Part shown: in pieces, positions 17,852 through 27,423 of the stretch
Layout of the letters: every line of letters starts with the position of its first letter
Numbering within the stretch: position 1 is the stretch's first letter
Assembly: GCF_005502435.1 (NCBI RefSeq)
Contig: NZ_SCOU01000001.1
Coordinates: 124,001-188,000 of the forward strand
DNA: 64,000 nucleotides
Source of the DNA: Methylobacillus flagellatus
Lineage (GTDB): Bacteria > Pseudomonadota > Gammaproteobacteria > Burkholderiales > Methylophilaceae
Reading direction: 5' to 3'
Translations under genes and position numbers: made by a program
Notes under the pieces: model-generated
The model's input: the letters and a program-made list of their open reading frames with translations, nothing else
What the model was told of the DNA's origin: nothing
The model's database searches: none

Positions 17852-20368
17852 ATGATTCAGTTGGGCAAGCAGAGCATCAAACTGGCGGCCAGCGCCGCAG
17901 ACAAAGCCGCCGCCATTCGCACCGTTGGGCAGTTGCTGGTGGACAACGGCAACATGCAGGCCGCTTATATCGACAGCATGCAGCAGCGCGAACAGGTGGC
18001 CAACACCTACCTGGGTAACGGCATCGCCATTCCGCACGGCTTGCCCAAGGACCGCGACCTGATCGCCAGAACCGGCATCGCCGTCGCGCAATTCCCGCAA
18101 GGCGTGCAGTGGAACCAGGGCGAAATGGTGTATCTGCTGGTGGGCATCGCCGCCAAGTCCGATGAACACATCGAGCTGCTGACCAACCTCACCCATGTGC
18201 TGGATGATGCCGCTGCCATTCAGCAGCTGGCGCAAACCTGCAATGCGCAGGACATCATCGACTGCCTGACACGCGGGCATGACGCGGTGCCTGCGGCGTG
18301 CAGCGCGCCACATGAAGATGATTTTGCCTGTTATGAAGAGGTCGTCCTGCCCGGCAAGGCTGGTATGCATGCCAGACCAGCGACGGCGTTCGTGGACATC
18401 GCCAAACAGTTCCATGCCGAGGTGCGTGTGCGCTGTGGCGACAAACTCGCCAATGGCAAGAGCACGCTGGCCTTGCTGAAACTGGGCGCGGCTCACCAGG
18501 CCGTGCTGCGCATCATGGCGCAAGGTGATGATGCCGCGCTGGCTGTGAAGACACTGGCGCAAGCGGTGCGTGATGGTCTGGAAGAGGAAGAAGAGCACGA
18601 ACTAGCGCCCGCGTACTGCCTGCCCAGCCTCAATCTTGCAGGCAACGCTATCGTAGGTATTGCCGGAGCGGCAGGCCTCGCCATTGCGCCTTTGCATCAT
18701 TTTCGTCATGAAAAGCTGGTGGTCGCCGTGACCGCCAACGATGCTGAACAGGAAACTACCAGCCTGCAGCAGGCCATCGCCCATGCCCGCGTGCAATTGC
18801 AGCAACTGCATGACGATGTGCTGGCACGCAGCGGTGCTGCGCGGGCGGCGATCTTTCTGGCACATCAGGAATTCCTGTCCGACCCGGACCTGTTGCAAGG
18901 CGCACAGGCCAGCATCAGCGCAGGCCACAGTGCCGGCTGGGCCTGGCGTCACAGTGTGGAGCAGCGTGTGGCCGAGATCGCCAGCCTGGACGATGCACGC
19001 CTCAAGGAACGTGCGGCCGACCTGCAGGACGTGGGGAACCGTGTGCTGCGTCTGCTGGCTGGCGTGCTGGAACAGGAGCTGCAACAGCCAGCGCATCCCG
19101 TGATCCTGGTGGCGGAAGACCTGTCGCCTTCGGACACTGCCAAGCTGGATCCGAGCCGGGTGCTGGGCATCTGCACCGCTGCCGGTGGCCCCACCTCGCA
19201 CACCGCCATCATTGCGCGTTCGCTTGATATTCCAGCCGTGGTCAGTGCCGGCCCGGCAGTGCTGAGCCTGGTTGAGGGCACCTTGTGCATCCTCGATGGT
19301 GATGGCGGCAAACTCTACGCCAACCCGGACGAGGCCGATCTTGTTGTAGCGAGATCGGCGCAGCAGGACCACGCCGCACGCCGTGCCGCCGAAGCGTTGG
19401 CCTGTTATCAGCCTGCCATCCTGCGCGATGGTCATCGTGTGGAAGTGGTGGCCAATATCGGCAACGCCGTTGAAGCGGCTCAGGCAGTGGATGCTGGTGC
19501 CGAAGGCATCGGTCTGCTGCGCACTGAATTCCTGTTCCTGCAGCGCGCTACGCCACCCGACGAAGACGAGCAGTTCGACGCCTATCACACCATGACGCGT
19601 GCGCTGAACGGGTTGCCGCTCATCATCCGCACCCTGGATATCGGTGGCGATAAAGAGGTGCCTTATTTGTCGCTGCCTGCGGAGCAGAACCCGTTTCTCG
19701 GTATGCGAGGTATCCGCCTCTGCCTGGAACGGCCCGACCTGTTCCGCCCACAACTGCGTGCCATCTACCGCGCCGCTGCCACTGGCTCGGTGCGCATCAT
19801 GTTCCCCATGATCGCCACGCTGGATGAGTTGCTGGTGGCCAAGGCCATGGCCGAGGAGGTGCGTCAGGAGCTGAATGCGCCCAAGGTGGAGATCGGCATC
19901 ATGATCGAAGTGCCATCGGCGGTGCTGATGGCACCCGAGCTGGCGCGGCACGTGGATTTCTTCTCCATCGGTACCAACGATCTCACCCAGTATGTGCTGG
20001 CCATGGACCGCCTGCACCCCAGCCTGGCGCGGCAGGCGGATGCGCTACACCCGGCGGTGCTGCGCATGATAGACCTTACCGTGAAGGCCGCCCGTGCTAA
20101 CGGCATCTGGGTGGGCGTGTGCGGTGGTATTGCCGGTGACCCCAAAGGCGCCGCCATCCTCACCGGCATCGGCGTGGCCGAGCTCAGTGTGAGTATCCCC
20201 AGTGTGGCGGCCATCAAGGCCAAGCTGCGTCTGCACACGCTGGCGGAATGCCAGGCGCTGGCCGGTGCCGCCCTGCAAGCCGCGACCACGGCTGAAGTGC
20301 GCGCGCTGAGCATGCCGGTCTCCCCGGCGGCGGCTAAAACCGTGCCGCGCGTTGATCGCGCTATTTGA
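17852..20368 (+). CDS. fruB: Fructose PTS multiphosphoryl transfer protein (EIIA-HPr-EI fusion)
   Basis: An 838-residue fusion carrying the whole soluble phosphorelay. EIIA-Fru (about residues 1-145) has the phospho-His in AIPHGLP (His62). HPr/FPr (about 158-245) has GMHARPA (His173) and the NGKSTLALL helix. Enzyme I (about 265-820) has the phospho-His in GGPTSHTAIIAR (His450), GIGLLRTEF, the TNDLTQY metal/PEP region and the late catalytic Cys in GVCGGIAGD. This architecture is known from other proteobacterial fruB genes and makes fructose uptake independent of separate ptsH/ptsI. AGGAGAG precedes the ATG. FruK and FruA follow. Confidence 0.95.
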   Translation: MIQLGKQSIKLAASAADKAAAIRTVGQLLVDNGNMQAAYIDSMQQREQVANTYLGNGIAIPHGLPKDRDLIARTGIAVAQFPQGVQWNQGEMVYLLVGIAAKSDEHIELLTNLTHVLDDAAAIQQLAQTCNAQDIIDCLTRGHDAVPAACSAPHEDDFACYEEVVLPGKAGMHARPATAFVDIAKQFHAEVRVRCGDKLANGKSTLALLKLGAAHQAVLRIMAQGDDAALAVKTLAQAVRDGLEEEEEHELAPAYCLPSLNLAGNAIVGIAGAAGLAIAPLHHFRHEKLVVAVTANDAEQETTSLQQAIAHARVQLQQLHDDVLARSGAARAAIFLAHQEFLSDPDLLQGAQASISAGHSAGWAWRHSVEQRVAEIASLDDARLKERAADLQDVGNRVLRLLAGVLEQELQQPAHPVILVAEDLSPSDTAKLDPSRVLGICTAAGGPTSHTAIIARSLDIPAVVSAGPAVLSLVEGTLCILDGDGGKLYANPDEADLVVARSAQQDHAARRAAEALACYQPAILRDGHRVEVVANIGNAVEAAQAVDAGAEGIGLLRTEFLFLQRATPPDEDEQFDAYHTMTRALNGLPLIIRTLDIGGDKEVPYLSLPAEQNPFLGMRGIRLCLERPDLFRPQLRAIYRAAATGSVRIMFPMIATLDELLVAKAMAEEVRQELNAPKVEIGIMIEVPSAVLMAPELARHVDFFSIGTNDLTQYVLAMDRLHPSLARQADALHPAVLRMIDLTVKAARANGIWVGVCGGIAGDPKGAAILTGIGVAELSVSIPSVAAIKAKLRLHTLAECQALAGAALQAATTAEVRALSMPVSPAAAKTVPRVDRAI

Positions 20369-20438
20369 TAACGGCGTTTGATCACGCCATCTCATCACAG
20401 CGTCTGATCACAGCATCACCTTGAACAAGGACCCCACC

Positions 20439-21398
20439 ATGAACACCAGCATTAACCACAGTAGCCAGATCGTCACCCTGACCCTCAACCCGGCCATCGA
20501 CCAGAGCCTGATGGTGCCCGGCTTCCGGGTCGGTGAAGTCAACCGCGTGGCACGCGAACAGTCGGACCCAGGCGGCAAAGGTGTCAACGTGTCCTGTTTT
20601 CTGGCCGACCTCGGCTACGCCAGTGCGGCCAGCGGTTTCATCGGCATCGACAACAGCCAGATCTTCGAGCAGTTGTTCGCAGAAAAAGCCATCGCGGATG
20701 ATTTTGTGCGCCTGCCCGGCAAGACGCGGGTGAACATCAAGATCATCGACGCCGAACGTCACCGCATCACCGACGTGAATTTTCCCGGCCCCATCGCCAC
20801 CTCGCGTGACCTGCAGCTGTTGAACCACAAGCTCAAATCGCTGCTGTTCGATCACGACTGGTTCGTGTTGTCCGGCAGCTTGCCCGAGGGCGTGCCCGGC
20901 GATTACTACGCCGACCTGATCCAGTGCCTGAAGCAGGCGGGCAAGAAGGTGATGCTGGACACCAGCGGCACGGCGCTGCGTGAAGGCCTGGCTGCCAAAC
21001 CGGATGTGATCAAACCCAACATCAACGAGCTGGAGCAACTGCTGGGTACCACGCTGCAAACGCCAGACATGGTGCTGGCGGCAGCCCATGCGCTGATCCA
21101 GGACGGCATCGAAGAGGTGGTGGTGTCCATGGGCAAGCAGGGCGCCATCTTCGCCAACCGTGATGGCCATGTCTGGGCCGTGCCGCCAGCCGTGGCGGTG
21201 AAGAGCACGGTAGGTGCTGGCGATGCCATGGTGGCGGGCTATATCGCAGCGCGTATCCAGCAGCTGGATCTGGAATCGCGTGCCAAGCTGGCCACCGCCA
21301 CCGCCATGGGTGCGCTCACGGCACTGGGCCCACGCCTGCCCGCAGCGGATGTCATCCAAACTTACACACAACAAGTCAGCATCAAGACCGTAGCTTAA
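20439..21398 (+). CDS. fruK: 1-phosphofructokinase
   Basis: PfkB-family kinase converting fructose-1-phosphate to fructose-1,6-bisphosphate, 319 residues. It begins TLTLNPAIDQSL, as this subfamily does. It carries the first PfkB signature GGKGVNVS and the second signature STVGAGDAMVAGY with the catalytic Asp in GAGD. The ATG at 20439 is chosen: AAGGA lies 8 nt upstream, whereas the in-frame TTG at 20421 has no ribosome site. It is the middle gene of fruB-fruK-fruA, the order seen in most proteobacteria. Confidence 0.95.
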   Translation: MNTSINHSSQIVTLTLNPAIDQSLMVPGFRVGEVNRVAREQSDPGGKGVNVSCFLADLGYASAASGFIGIDNSQIFEQLFAEKAIADDFVRLPGKTRVNIKIIDAERHRITDVNFPGPIATSRDLQLLNHKLKSLLFDHDWFVLSGSLPEGVPGDYYADLIQCLKQAGKKVMLDTSGTALREGLAAKPDVIKPNINELEQLLGTTLQTPDMVLAAAHALIQDGIEEVVVSMGKQGAIFANRDGHVWAVPPAVAVKSTVGAGDAMVAGYIAARIQQLDLESRAKLATATAMGALTALGPRLPAADVIQTYTQQVSIKTVA

Positions 21399-21425
21399 GC
21401 GGCAAGCTGAGACGAGGAGAACAAC

Positions 21426-23210
21426 ATGGCAACAATCATCGCAGTGACGGCATGCCCCACCGGCGTTGCCCACACCTACATGGCCGCCGAGGCCCTGAAA
21501 AAAACCGCCACCATGCTAGGGCACAGCATCAGCATTGAAACGCAGGGGGCTATTGGAGCGGCTAGCGGTGCAGCTAGCCGCGGCACTCATACGGCGCTGA
21601 CTGCTGACAGCATCGCCGCAGCGCAGCTCATCATCGTGGCATCCGACATCCATCTGGACATGAGCCGCTTTGCAGGCAAGATGATCTACGCCACCAGCAC
21701 TAGCGAGGCCATCCGTCACCCCGCGCAGGTCATCGAAGCGGCGCTGGCGCTGATCGGCATCACCTCATCCCCAGACAGCAGCGCAGCCGCTCCGGCAACG
21801 GCGGAAGCAGCGGTTGCTGCTAAGCCACAACGCCAGCGCATCGTGGCCATCACCGCTTGCCCCACTGGCATCGCACATACCTTCATGGCTGCCGAGGCCT
21901 TGAAGAAGTGGGCCGCAGCGCATGACTGTGATATCCGCGTGGAAACGCAAGGCTCGGTAGGCGCCAAGAACCTGCTCACCGAGGCCGAGATCGCCGCCGC
22001 GGATGTGGTGGTGATCGGGGCCGATACCCATGTGGATACGGGCCGATTTGCGGGCAAGCGTGTCTACAAGACTTCGGTAGGGCGCGCGCTCAAAGAGACC
22101 GACCAGGTCATGCAAGCGGCATTCGCCCTGCCTGCCGCCAGTGCCCAGCCCGAACAAACCAGTGCGGCCATACAGAAGACGCCCAATCAAAAAAGCACGG
22201 CGGGGGGTGCCTATCAACACCTGCTGACTGGCGTGTCCTACATGTTGCCGCTGGTGGTGGCGGGTGGTTTGATCATTGCGCTGTCTTTTGTATTCGGTAT
22301 CGAAGCATTCAAACAGCCCGACACGCTGGCCGCGGCCTTGATGAGCATAGGCGGTGGTGCGGCTTTCGCCTTGATGATCCCGGTGCTGGCAGGCTTTATC
22401 GCCTTCTCCATCGCAGACCGGCCTGGTCTGGCGCCCGGCCTTATCGGCGGCATGCTGGCCAGTCAGCTGCAGGCCGGTTTCCTGGGCGGCCTCATCGCAG
22501 GCTTTCTGGCCGGTTATGTGGCGCTGGGCTTGCGTCAGTATGTGCGGCTACCAGCCAATTTCGAAGGCTTGAAACCGGTGCTGGTGATCCCGCTGCTGGC
22601 GACGCTGATCGTAGGCCTGATCATGGTGTATGTGGTCGGCACGCCGGCCAAGGCCATCATGGACGCGCTGACGCAGTTCCTGCAAAGCATGGGCAGCACC
22701 AATGCGCTGCTGCTGGGTTTGTTGCTGGGCGGCATGATGGCCATCGACATGGGCGGCCCCATCAACAAAGCGGCTTACACCTTTGGCGTAGGGTTGCTGG
22801 CCAGCCACGCCTACCTGCCGATGGCAGCGGTGATGGCCGCAGGCATGATCCCGCCGCTAGGTCTGGGAGTGGCCACCATGATCAGCAAACGCCGTTTCAC
22901 AGCGGATGAACGGGTGGCTGGCAAGGCTGCCGCCGTGCTGGGGCTGTGTTTCATCACCGAAGGCGCGATCCCGTTCGCGGCCAAGGATCCGTTGCGGGTG
23001 ATACCGCCCTGCGTGGCCGGTGCCGCTGTGACCGGAGCCTTGTCCATGTACTTCGGCTGCGAGTTGCGAGCGCCGCACGGGGGCCTGTTCGTGCTGGCCA
23101 TCCCCAATGCGGTCAACTTCTTGCTGCCCTACCTGGGGGCGATCGTTGCCGGCACCCTGGTCACCACCAGCCTGTTGATGTTCACCAAACAACCGCTGCA
23201 TAGCGCCTAG
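21426..23210 (+). CDS. fruA: Fructose-specific PTS enzyme IIB'BC
   Basis: Membrane permease and phosphotransferase that imports fructose as fructose-1-phosphate, 594 residues. Two IIB modules are present: the first has TACPTGVAHTYMAAEAL (Cys10), the second TACPTGIAHTFMAAEAL (Cys145), joined by an Ala/Pro-rich linker. The IIC domain from about residue 255 has some eight to ten membrane segments. Its Fru-family features include GGGAAFALMIPVLAGFIAFSIADRPGLAPG and ITEGAIPFAAKDPLRVIP. GAGGAGA lies before the ATG. The first IIB' domain retains its Cys. Confidence 0.95.
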   Translation: MATIIAVTACPTGVAHTYMAAEALKKTATMLGHSISIETQGAIGAASGAASRGTHTALTADSIAAAQLIIVASDIHLDMSRFAGKMIYATSTSEAIRHPAQVIEAALALIGITSSPDSSAAAPATAEAAVAAKPQRQRIVAITACPTGIAHTFMAAEALKKWAAAHDCDIRVETQGSVGAKNLLTEAEIAAADVVVIGADTHVDTGRFAGKRVYKTSVGRALKETDQVMQAAFALPAASAQPEQTSAAIQKTPNQKSTAGGAYQHLLTGVSYMLPLVVAGGLIIALSFVFGIEAFKQPDTLAAALMSIGGGAAFALMIPVLAGFIAFSIADRPGLAPGLIGGMLASQLQAGFLGGLIAGFLAGYVALGLRQYVRLPANFEGLKPVLVIPLLATLIVGLIMVYVVGTPAKAIMDALTQFLQSMGSTNALLLGLLLGGMMAIDMGGPINKAAYTFGVGLLASHAYLPMAAVMAAGMIPPLGLGVATMISKRRFTADERVAGKAAAVLGLCFITEGAIPFAAKDPLRVIPPCVAGAAVTGALSMYFGCELRAPHGGLFVLAIPNAVNFLLPYLGAIVAGTLVTTSLLMFTKQPLHSA

Positions 23211-23221
23211 CCGAGGTCATC

Positions 23222-24457
23222 ATGAAACACATTGTTAAGTGGCTGCTGGCAGCCACGCTGGGAGCGGCTTGCCAAAATTTGGCCGCAGTGGAGCTGTATG
23301 GATATATCCGCGCACTGGGCGGCACGACGGATTCCCGCTCGGCAGCCTGCTATAAACTGGCGGGTGCGGCCACCAAATACCGCATGGGTAACGAGTGTGA
23401 GGTCTACGGTGAATTTCGTGTCGGCCAGCAGCTCAACGCGTTCGATGACGGTTCGGAGCTGAAGGCCTATGTCATGGTGAGCAACTTCAAGCCCATGACA
23501 GACGATGCTTTGCTACAGGATGGGCGCAGTGATTCGCGCTTTGCGCAGGCTTATGTCACCTGGGACAAACTGCCCGCACTCAACGGCGGCAGCCTGTGGG
23601 CCGGGCGCCGCTATTACAAACGTGAGGATATCCATGTCACCGACTTTTTTTACTGGAACCCGCAAGGCCTGGGCGCTGGCGTGGAGGATGTGGTGATCGA
23701 CGGGCCGGGAGGTGCGCCGCTCAAGTTCAGCTACGCGTTGTTCCGTGACGACAACAAGGATCAGGACGACAAAGCCACCCGGCACGATATCCAGTTGCGC
23801 GGCTTCAAGGTCAACCCGAACGGCCAGCTGGAACTGGGCTTGAGCCTGATCCCGTCCAACCACAATCCGGCAGGCGGCGACTCCGGCTGGGGCGTCACGG
23901 TGCAACACAGGCAACAGAACATCGCCGGTGATGGCTGGAACAAACTGGCCGTGCAATATGGCGTGGGGCCGGGCATAGGCTTGGGGAATACCGGCCCGCT
24001 GGAGAGCGGCACCGATGTGCAGCGTTTGCGCATCGTGGAAGGTATCTATGCGCAGATGACCCCCCGGCTGGGTGGTATGCTGACCGCAGTGTATCAGCGT
24101 GATACGGCCGATGCCGGCGACCAGACCTGGACTTCGCTGGGTGGTCGCGTCACTTACGGCGTCACGCGCCAGTTCAAATTGCAGGCCGAGCTGGGGCAGG
24201 ACTGGGTCAACCCGTCCACGGGTGATACGCGCAGCCTGACCAAGCTGACCGTGGCGCCCACCTGGGCCATGGCCAGCAATTTCTGGGCACGCCCGGAGCT
24301 GCGCTTCTTTTGTACCTATGCCAAATGGAACCAGGCGGCCGCCGATGCGGCGGTGGGTTCTGGCGATGCAGCCGTGGCATCGCTGGCCAGCAACGGGGTG
24401 TTTGGTAACGACAAGCATGGCGTGACCATAGGCTTGCAATTCGAGGGCTGGTGGTGA
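23222..24457 (+). CDS. LamB-type carbohydrate porin
   Basis: A 411-residue outer-membrane beta-barrel with a signal peptide (cleavage likely after LAA, residue 22). Maltoporin-family features include an initial VELYGYIRA strand, [23 protein letters not shown], the late [16 protein letters not shown] segment and a terminal aromatic residue (GLQFEGWW). It starts 11 nt after fruA, so it is probably cotranscribed and serves as the outer-membrane entry for fructose or fructose-containing sugars. The sugar is inferred from position only. Two Cys near residues 43 and 60 may form a periplasmic-side disulphide. Confidence 0.85.
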   Translation: MKHIVKWLLAATLGAACQNLAAVELYGYIRALGGTTDSRSAACYKLAGAATKYRMGNECEVYGEFRVGQQLNAFDDGSELKAYVMVSNFKPMTDDALLQDGRSDSRFAQAYVTWDKLPALNGGSLWAGRRYYKREDIHVTDFFYWNPQGLGAGVEDVVIDGPGGAPLKFSYALFRDDNKDQDDKATRHDIQLRGFKVNPNGQLELGLSLIPSNHNPAGGDSGWGVTVQHRQQNIAGDGWNKLAVQYGVGPGIGLGNTGPLESGTDVQRLRIVEGIYAQMTPRLGGMLTAVYQRDTADAGDQTWTSLGGRVTYGVTRQFKLQAELGQDWVNPSTGDTRSLTKLTVAPTWAMASNFWARPELRFFCTYAKWNQAAADAAVGSGDAAVASLASNGVFGNDKHGVTIGLQFEGWW

Positions 24458-24516
24458 ACACCGGCACACATCCACATCGCCAGGCGGCAACTGTCATTCC
24501 GGGAAAGGGCAATACC

Positions 24517-25509
24517 ATGAACAAGACCACACTCGCTGAATTTCTCACCCATGCGGAGCTGGCCGAACCAGCGCTGCGTGGCATGATCACCGACATCGCG
24601 CAGGCATGCAAAGCCATCGCCGTGCAGGTCAACAAGGGGGCTTTGCTGGGCACCATGGGCAGTCTGGAGGCGCAGAATGTGCAGGGCGAAACGCAAAAGC
24701 AGCTGGATGTGATCAGCAACGACCTGTTCCTGCAGATGAACCAGCAGGGCGGCCACTATGCCGGCATGGCATCGGAAGAGATGGATGAGCCGTATGTGAT
24801 GGCTGAGCGTTACCGTCAGCACGGACGTTACCTGCTGCTGTTCGACCCGCTGGATGGTTCCTCCAACGTCAATCTGAACCTGTCGGTGGGCACCATCTTT
24901 TCCATCCTGCGTTGCCCGCATGGCATCAGCGAGCCGCTGGTGATGGATTTTCTGCAGCCGGGCAGTGCCCAGGTGTGCGCGGGGTATGCCTTGTATGGCA
25001 CCTCCACCATGCTGGTGCTGACCACTGGCCAGGGCGTGCATGGCTTTACGCTGGAGCATGACAGCGGTGATTTCGTGCTTACGCATGCCAGTATGCAGAT
25101 CGCTGCCAGCAGTAATGAATTCGCCATCAATATGGCGCGCCAGCGCTGGTGGGATGCCCCGGTGCAGCGCTACATCGCAGATTGCCAGGCGGGCAGCGAA
25201 GGTCCGCTAGGCAAGGATTACAACATGCGCTGGGTGGCCTCCATGGTGGCCGAGGTACATCGTATCCTGATCCGTGGCGGGGTGTTCATGTACCCGGTGG
25301 ATGCAAAGACGCGTGAGGCAGGTGGGCGTTTGCGACTGATGTATGAAGCCAACCCCATGGCCTGGCTGGTGGAGCAGGCGGGTGGCCTGGCGAGCGATGG
25401 CCAGCAGCGCATCCTTGATATCACCCCGCAGGGTTTGCATCAGCGTGTGCCGGTCTACCTGGGCTCGCGTGATGAAATACAGCGCATGGCGACCTATTTC
25501 AACGCATGA
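24517..25509 (+). CDS. fbp: Fructose-1,6-bisphosphatase class I
   Basis: It hydrolyses fructose-1,6-bisphosphate to fructose-6-phosphate; 330 residues, as in E. coli. The metal/phosphate motif [10 protein letters not shown] and the upstream ASEEMDEP are present, as are [16 protein letters not shown] and [22 protein letters not shown]. The ATG at 24517 follows GGGAAAGGG and gives the family-like start; an in-frame upstream codon at 24451 lies within the porin stop region. It is the last gene of the fructose locus. FruK makes fructose-1,6-bisphosphate and Fbp can return it to hexose monophosphate for hexose-phosphate pathways. Confidence 0.95.
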   Translation: MNKTTLAEFLTHAELAEPALRGMITDIAQACKAIAVQVNKGALLGTMGSLEAQNVQGETQKQLDVISNDLFLQMNQQGGHYAGMASEEMDEPYVMAERYRQHGRYLLLFDPLDGSSNVNLNLSVGTIFSILRCPHGISEPLVMDFLQPGSAQVCAGYALYGTSTMLVLTTGQGVHGFTLEHDSGDFVLTHASMQIAASSNEFAINMARQRWWDAPVQRYIADCQAGSEGPLGKDYNMRWVASMVAEVHRILIRGGVFMYPVDAKTREAGGRLRLMYEANPMAWLVEQAGGLASDGQQRILDITPQGLHQRVPVYLGSRDEIQRMATYFNA

Positions 25510-25664
25510 GGCGAGTGCTGAGGCGGGTGTTTAGGTGGCACAGCAACTGAATCCGGTTCTGGCGGTAACACCCGACTTGCAGCGGCCTGCCATGCAAATG
25601 CTGGATGCCTTGCATCGCCGGTACGCAAAGCATAATCGGCACAAAAGCATAACCGACAGACAAA

Positions 25665-25697
25665 ATAAAACCGGGGCCTGTACAGGCCCCGGCGTTT
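25665..25697. terminator. Bidirectional terminator after fbp
   Basis: AAATAAAA, then CCGGGGCCTG (25671-25680) pairing with CAGGCCCCGG (25683-25692), then CGTTTTAT. It lies between fbp and the convergent lipoprotein gene. Confidence 0.9.
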
Positions 25698-25737
25698 TAT
25701 CTACAGCCACCCGGAGTCAACCGGGCTTGCTTGCTAC

Positions 25738-25974
25738 TTACTGAGCAGCGGCAGGAGCGTCAGGAACATAGCGCTCTTCTGGGGTTGGCTCATAACCACC
25801 AGGGCCAGCAGGTGCTGCTTCTGGAGCTGGTGCTGGTTCAGCGGCTGGCGCTTCAGCAGGTGCTTCCGTAGCCGGTGCTTCCTCAGCAGCTGGCGCAGCT
25901 TCTTCGGTTTTGGAGCAAGCTACCAGGGCTGCCAGAGCAGCAATGGCTAACAAGGTCTTGATAGAAGAATTCAT
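25738..25974 (-). CDS. Small Ala/Pro/Glu-rich lipoprotein
   Basis: A 78-residue product with a type II signal: hydrophobic stretch TLLAIAALAALVAC with the lipobox LVAC and lipidated Cys20. The mature part is low-complexity, made of APAEAPAAEPAPAPEA-type repeats and ending in GGYEPTPEERYVPDAPAAAQ. Such short proteins act as surface or periplasmic lipopeptides; no specific role is known to me. AGGAC precedes the ATG. It is monocistronic, ending at the shared terminator. Confidence 0.85.
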   Translation of the reverse strand: MNSSIKTLLAIAALAALVACSKTEEAAPAAEEAPATEAPAEAPAAEPAPAPEAAPAGPGGYEPTPEERYVPDAPAAAQ

Positions 25975-26089
25975 AAGTTATGTCCTGTTTGAGTTAAGAA
26001 ATTAGGTTGCGTGCGAAGCAACCATAACATCCGATTATAAGCATGTATGTGACAATTTTCAAAAAATCCCACACAAATGCAGGAATATT

Positions 26090-27097
26090 TCATATTTGCA
26101 TCAATTGTTTGCGTATCAATGCTTCGTCAAGACCCTTGCCGATCAGCACGATGCGCGTCATCGGCTCGGCTTCGCTCCAGCCCTCCAGCAGGGTGGGCTG
26201 ATATAACGTGGCATGCACCGCATGCACGGCGAGCGGCGCAGGGGCATCTTCCACATGCAATATCCCTTTCAGGCGCAGCAACTGCTCGCTGAACTGATCA
26301 CACAAGCGTTGCAGCACGGGCTGTAATGTTTCCCAGCGCAGGTGGGTAGGCAGTGTCACGGTAAAGCTGCGGATGTCGTCATCATGCAGGGCGGTTGGCA
26401 GCATGCCGCGTGGCTTGGCTGGCGCACGTAACCAGCGTTGTGGCTTGGCCTGCCGTGTCTCCGGGTCGAACAAGCCCACGTTGATCAGCGCTTGCGGGTC
26501 GATATGCCCATGCGTGATGCGGTGTTGTGTGGCGCCCGGGTTGAGTGTGGTGAGGGCCTCGCTGAGCGCCAGCAGCTGTTGCGGCGTGGCCAGATCCACC
26601 TTGCTGATCAACAGCACATCCGCCACTGCTGCCTGCTTGCGTGCTTCGGCATGCTGTTCCAGATGCTGCAAGCCATACACACTGTCCACCGTGACCACCA
26701 CTGCATCCAGCCGGTAAGTGTTGCCGATGACGGGCTCGTTGAGCAGGTTGGCCATGATGGGGCCGGGGTCAGCCAGGCCGGTGGTCTCGATCACCAGGCG
26801 CTGAAACTGCGGAATGGCCTGCAAAGCGCGCTTGAAAAACAGGTCGCGTAGCGTATCCGCCATCTCGTTGCTCAGCGTACAGCACAGGCAGCCGGATTCC
26901 AGCAGCACCATGTTGTCGGCGATGTGCTGGTTTTCCACCGTGCGCGCAAGGATGTGATCCAGGCCCGCTTCGCCCAGTTCGTTGATCACCACGGCGGTGT
27001 CATGCATGTCCGGATGCTGTAACAATTTGTTGAGCAGGGTGGTTTTTCCGCTGCCAAGAAAGCCGGTGAGCAGCGTGACGGGAATACGTTTATCCAT
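26090..27097 (-). CDS. CobW/YjiA-family GTPase (COG0523)
   Basis: A 335-residue G3E-family GTPase, metal-chaperone type. The Walker A is GFLGSGKTTLL, the metal site is GCLCC (CxCC), the second nucleotide region is ETTGLADPGP, and a base-recognition motif is in SKVDLA. The C-terminal CobW_C domain follows (SFTVTLPTHLRWETLQPVL ... GILHVEDAP). Family members deliver Zn, Co or other metals. The C terminus lacks the His-rich tail found in many zinc chaperones, although an HGHID stretch occurs at about residue 195. It is a single gene with no cobalamin genes nearby, so the metal is undetermined. Confidence 0.9.
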   Translation of the reverse strand: MDKRIPVTLLTGFLGSGKTTLLNKLLQHPDMHDTAVVINELGEAGLDHILARTVENQHIADNMVLLESGCLCCTLSNEMADTLRDLFFKRALQAIPQFQRLVIETTGLADPGPIMANLLNEPVIGNTYRLDAVVVTVDSVYGLQHLEQHAEARKQAAVADVLLISKVDLATPQQLLALSEALTTLNPGATQHRITHGHIDPQALINVGLFDPETRQAKPQRWLRAPAKPRGMLPTALHDDDIRSFTVTLPTHLRWETLQPVLQRLCDQFSEQLLRLKGILHVEDAPAPLAVHAVHATLYQPTLLEGWSEAEPMTRIVLIGKGLDEALIRKQLMQI

Positions 27098-27336
27098 AAA
27101 AGCAGCTTGTCAGATCAAACTCACATGGTAATGCATACGGATGGGGGGGGTGCATCTATGCGGATGTGGGAAGATAGAATGACGATGTATCAGGCAGTGA
27201 ATACTGGGGCTGGGTAGTGAGCGCTGTGAAAACAGGCGTTGCAACCATCCACAATCGGGGTGTGGTAGCAGCGGGGTGGGGTGGTTGAGGAAGATGCTTC
27301 TAGCCGTTGTTTAAACGCGATATCAAGGGAATTTAT

Positions 27337-27423
27337 ATGCGTAACTATATGTTAATTAATCGAATATCGTGTCTGACCCTATTATTTTCATTATTTTCAA
27401 GCAAGATAACAGATATTTTCTAG
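27337..27423 (+). CDS. Possible 28-residue leader ORF
   Basis: AAGGGA (27325-27330) lies 6 nt before an ATG that opens a 28-codon frame (MRNYMLINRISCLTLLFSLF...), hydrophobic and signal-like, ending at TAG (27421-27423). The frame runs across the left inverted-repeat arm. It stops 10 nt before the next gene, which itself lacks a good ribosome site, so translational coupling is possible. The frame may instead be a remnant of a gene interrupted by the repeat. Upstream, 27098-27336 shows nothing further. Confidence 0.3.
   Translation: MRNYMLINRISCLTLLFSLFSSKITDIF

Noticed and set aside
25535-25744. Plus-strand 69-codon frame after fbp
   Set aside because: It runs through the terminator hairpin and into the lipoprotein gene end, and has no family resemblance.
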